From the NCBI GenBank assembly GCA_043812755.1, contig JBDRLV010000018.1, forward strand, positions 1 to 7,404: DNA of 7,404 bases. The letters are read 5' to 3'. The notes below the pieces were generated by a model, which made no database searches, was not told the DNA's origin, and worked only from the letters and a program-made list of their open reading frames with translations. Below, one piece after another: positions 7,202-7,404 of this stretch. Numbering within the stretch: position 1 is the stretch's first letter; each line of letters starts with the position of its first letter. The DNA is from JBDRLV01 sp043812755. GTDB taxonomy: Bacteria > Patescibacteriota > Patescibacteriia > UBA9934 > GWF2-40-263. A program made the translations under genes and the position numbers.

Positions 7202-7215
7202 CAAATGTTTACCTT
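7202..7215 (-). promoter_or_regulatory. Possible RBS (AAGG) with alternative TTG start for paralogue 3
   Basis: On the minus strand AAGG (7212-7215) is followed by a 7-base spacer and an in-frame TTG (7202-7204). This is the best-spaced Shine-Dalgarno-like arrangement in front of any paralogue. The frame closes with TAA, TAA lying immediately upstream of GGT-AAA-CAT-TTG. Using it would add 16 residues with no counterpart in the paralogues, so I treat it as a minor alternative, not the primary start. Confidence 0.25.
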
Positions 7216-7240
7216 ATCATCCTGAGGAACACAGGTGGAT
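7215..7240. repeat. Half-copy of the intergenic palindromic repeat
   Basis: TCATCCTGAGG (7217-7227) matches the left end of copies 1 and 2, and a GGAT follows at a similar distance (7237-7240). The conserved right 42 bases are absent; the coding end of the upstream paralogue lies in their place. It reads as a truncated element in the third gap. The match is short, so chance similarity cannot be excluded, but the position, equivalent to the other two copies, supports it. Confidence 0.5.
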
Positions 7241-7258
7241 TACCCGTGTTGCTCGAGG
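7221..7258 (-). other. Stem-loop spanning the stop codon of the fourth paralogue
   Basis: On the minus strand AACACGGGT pairs with ACCTGTGTT across the five-base loop AATCC, giving nine pairs with one G-U. The stem can be extended outward, with mismatches, by the flanking CTCGAG and CTCAGG. The 5' arm is the coding sequence for the last residues (Glu-Gln-His-Gly) and the TAA straddles the arm and loop. No U-run follows, so I do not call an intrinsic terminator; mRNA 3'-end protection or attenuation is possible. Confidence 0.5.
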
Positions 7259-7404
7259 TATTTAAGATAGCATTCTCTACACAGAACTCGCCTTCTAGGA
7301 TACCTTAAATTTACACTTGTGAGAACCCCTTTTTTACACAAATTACACACTTTTTGCTCAAACCTCATGATCTGCCCTTTTTTAGCCAAATCAAAATAAC
7401 GGGA
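7240..7404 (-). CDS. Cysteine-ladder zinc-ribbon protein, paralogue 4, C-terminal 54 residues only
   Basis: The frame enters from the right edge and gives 54 residues followed by TAA. It begins SRYFDLAKK, aligning with the TRMKDL (paralogue 2) and TRLTNL (paralogue 3) segments that precede the zinc ribbon. It then has CNLC, 18 residues, and CREC followed by YLKYLEQHG. The four Cys, their spacing and the YLxYLE ending match the C-termini of the three complete paralogues, so this is the end of a fourth family member, not an isolated small gene. The rest lies outside the window, so the presence of the Cys-ladder blocks is inferred. The next paralogue's ATG is 83 bases downstream, in the same direction. 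Confidence 0.9.
   Translation of the reverse strand, partial: SRYFDLAKKGQIMRFEQKVCNLCKKGVLTSVNLRYPRRRVLCRECYLKYLEQHG

Noticed and set aside
7160..7211. Sigma-70 promoter using TTGAAC and TAAGAT upstream of paralogue 3
   Set aside because: The hexamers are only about 13 bases apart, too close for a normal promoter, and are likely chance matches.
3512..7258. CRISPR array or direct-repeat array
   Set aside because: There are only two full and one partial palindromic elements about 1.8 kb apart with genes between them; there is no repeat-spacer periodicity.
1759..7404. Metallothionein or 4Fe-4S ferredoxin identity for the Cys ladders
   Set aside because: Ferredoxins show CxxCxxCxxxCP, which is not seen, and metallothioneins are small. 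The register here is filled by Ser, Ile, Val and Ala as well as Cys, which points to packing and not a fixed cluster motif.
1759..7404. CaiB/BaiF CoA-transferase name
   Set aside because: I recall that some database entries of similar CPR proteins carry this name, but nothing in these sequences resembles a CoA-transferase, so I did not use it.
1..7404. Recoded TGA (Gly or Sec) in the Cys-rich genes
   Set aside because: All frames are open under the standard bacterial code and no in-frame TGA was found; stops are TAA.

Overview
Every supportable gene in this window reads on the minus strand, so the layout is described from the right edge to the left. The window holds the last 54 residues of a cysteine-rich protein (7240-7404), three complete full-length paralogues of it of almost equal size (576, 578 and 580 residues), and then a long ABC-type ATPase with two nucleotide-binding domains that starts 6 bases after the last paralogue and runs off the left edge. 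There are no tRNA, rRNA or CRISPR features, and no gene-free stretch exceeds about 100 bases.

The paralogues share one architecture. An N-terminal module looks like a zinc ribbon that has lost ligands. Two long cysteine-rich blocks follow, each closed by a similar segment rich in Lys, Asn and aromatic residues. The C-terminal module carries an intact four-Cys zinc ribbon (CxxC-x17/18-CxxC). The striking signal is in the blocks. Over 19 to 25 consecutive steps in block A, every third residue is small or aliphatic (Cys, Ser, Ala, Thr, Val, Ile, Leu, Gly), ending in runs of up to seven Cys at exact three-residue spacing. The best-known precedent for this pattern is the narrow 12-residue-per-turn right-handed beta-helix of the Tenebrio antifreeze protein. 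I infer a cysteine-lined beta-solenoid, presumably cytosolic because no signal peptide is visible. The function is unknown.

The two complete gaps between paralogues (95 and 92 bases) are almost filled by a 78-79 bp palindromic repeat. Its right 42 bases are identical in the two copies although the flanking genes are well diverged. A half-copy lies in the third gap and builds a hairpin with the end of the upstream gene. The tight packing and single orientation suggest one transcription unit, but I see no convincing promoter, Shine-Dalgarno site or U-tract terminator.

Organism: this is inference. Large Cys-ladder proteins with this zinc-ribbon-like framing are, from memory, typical of Candidate Phyla Radiation (Patescibacteria) genomes. 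The AT-rich coding sequence, weak Shine-Dalgarno signals and TGTCATyCTGAGG-type repeats fit that. The standard bacterial code works: all four visible stops are TAA and no in-frame TGA was seen, which argues against the TGA-recoded CPR groups. I cannot name a species.
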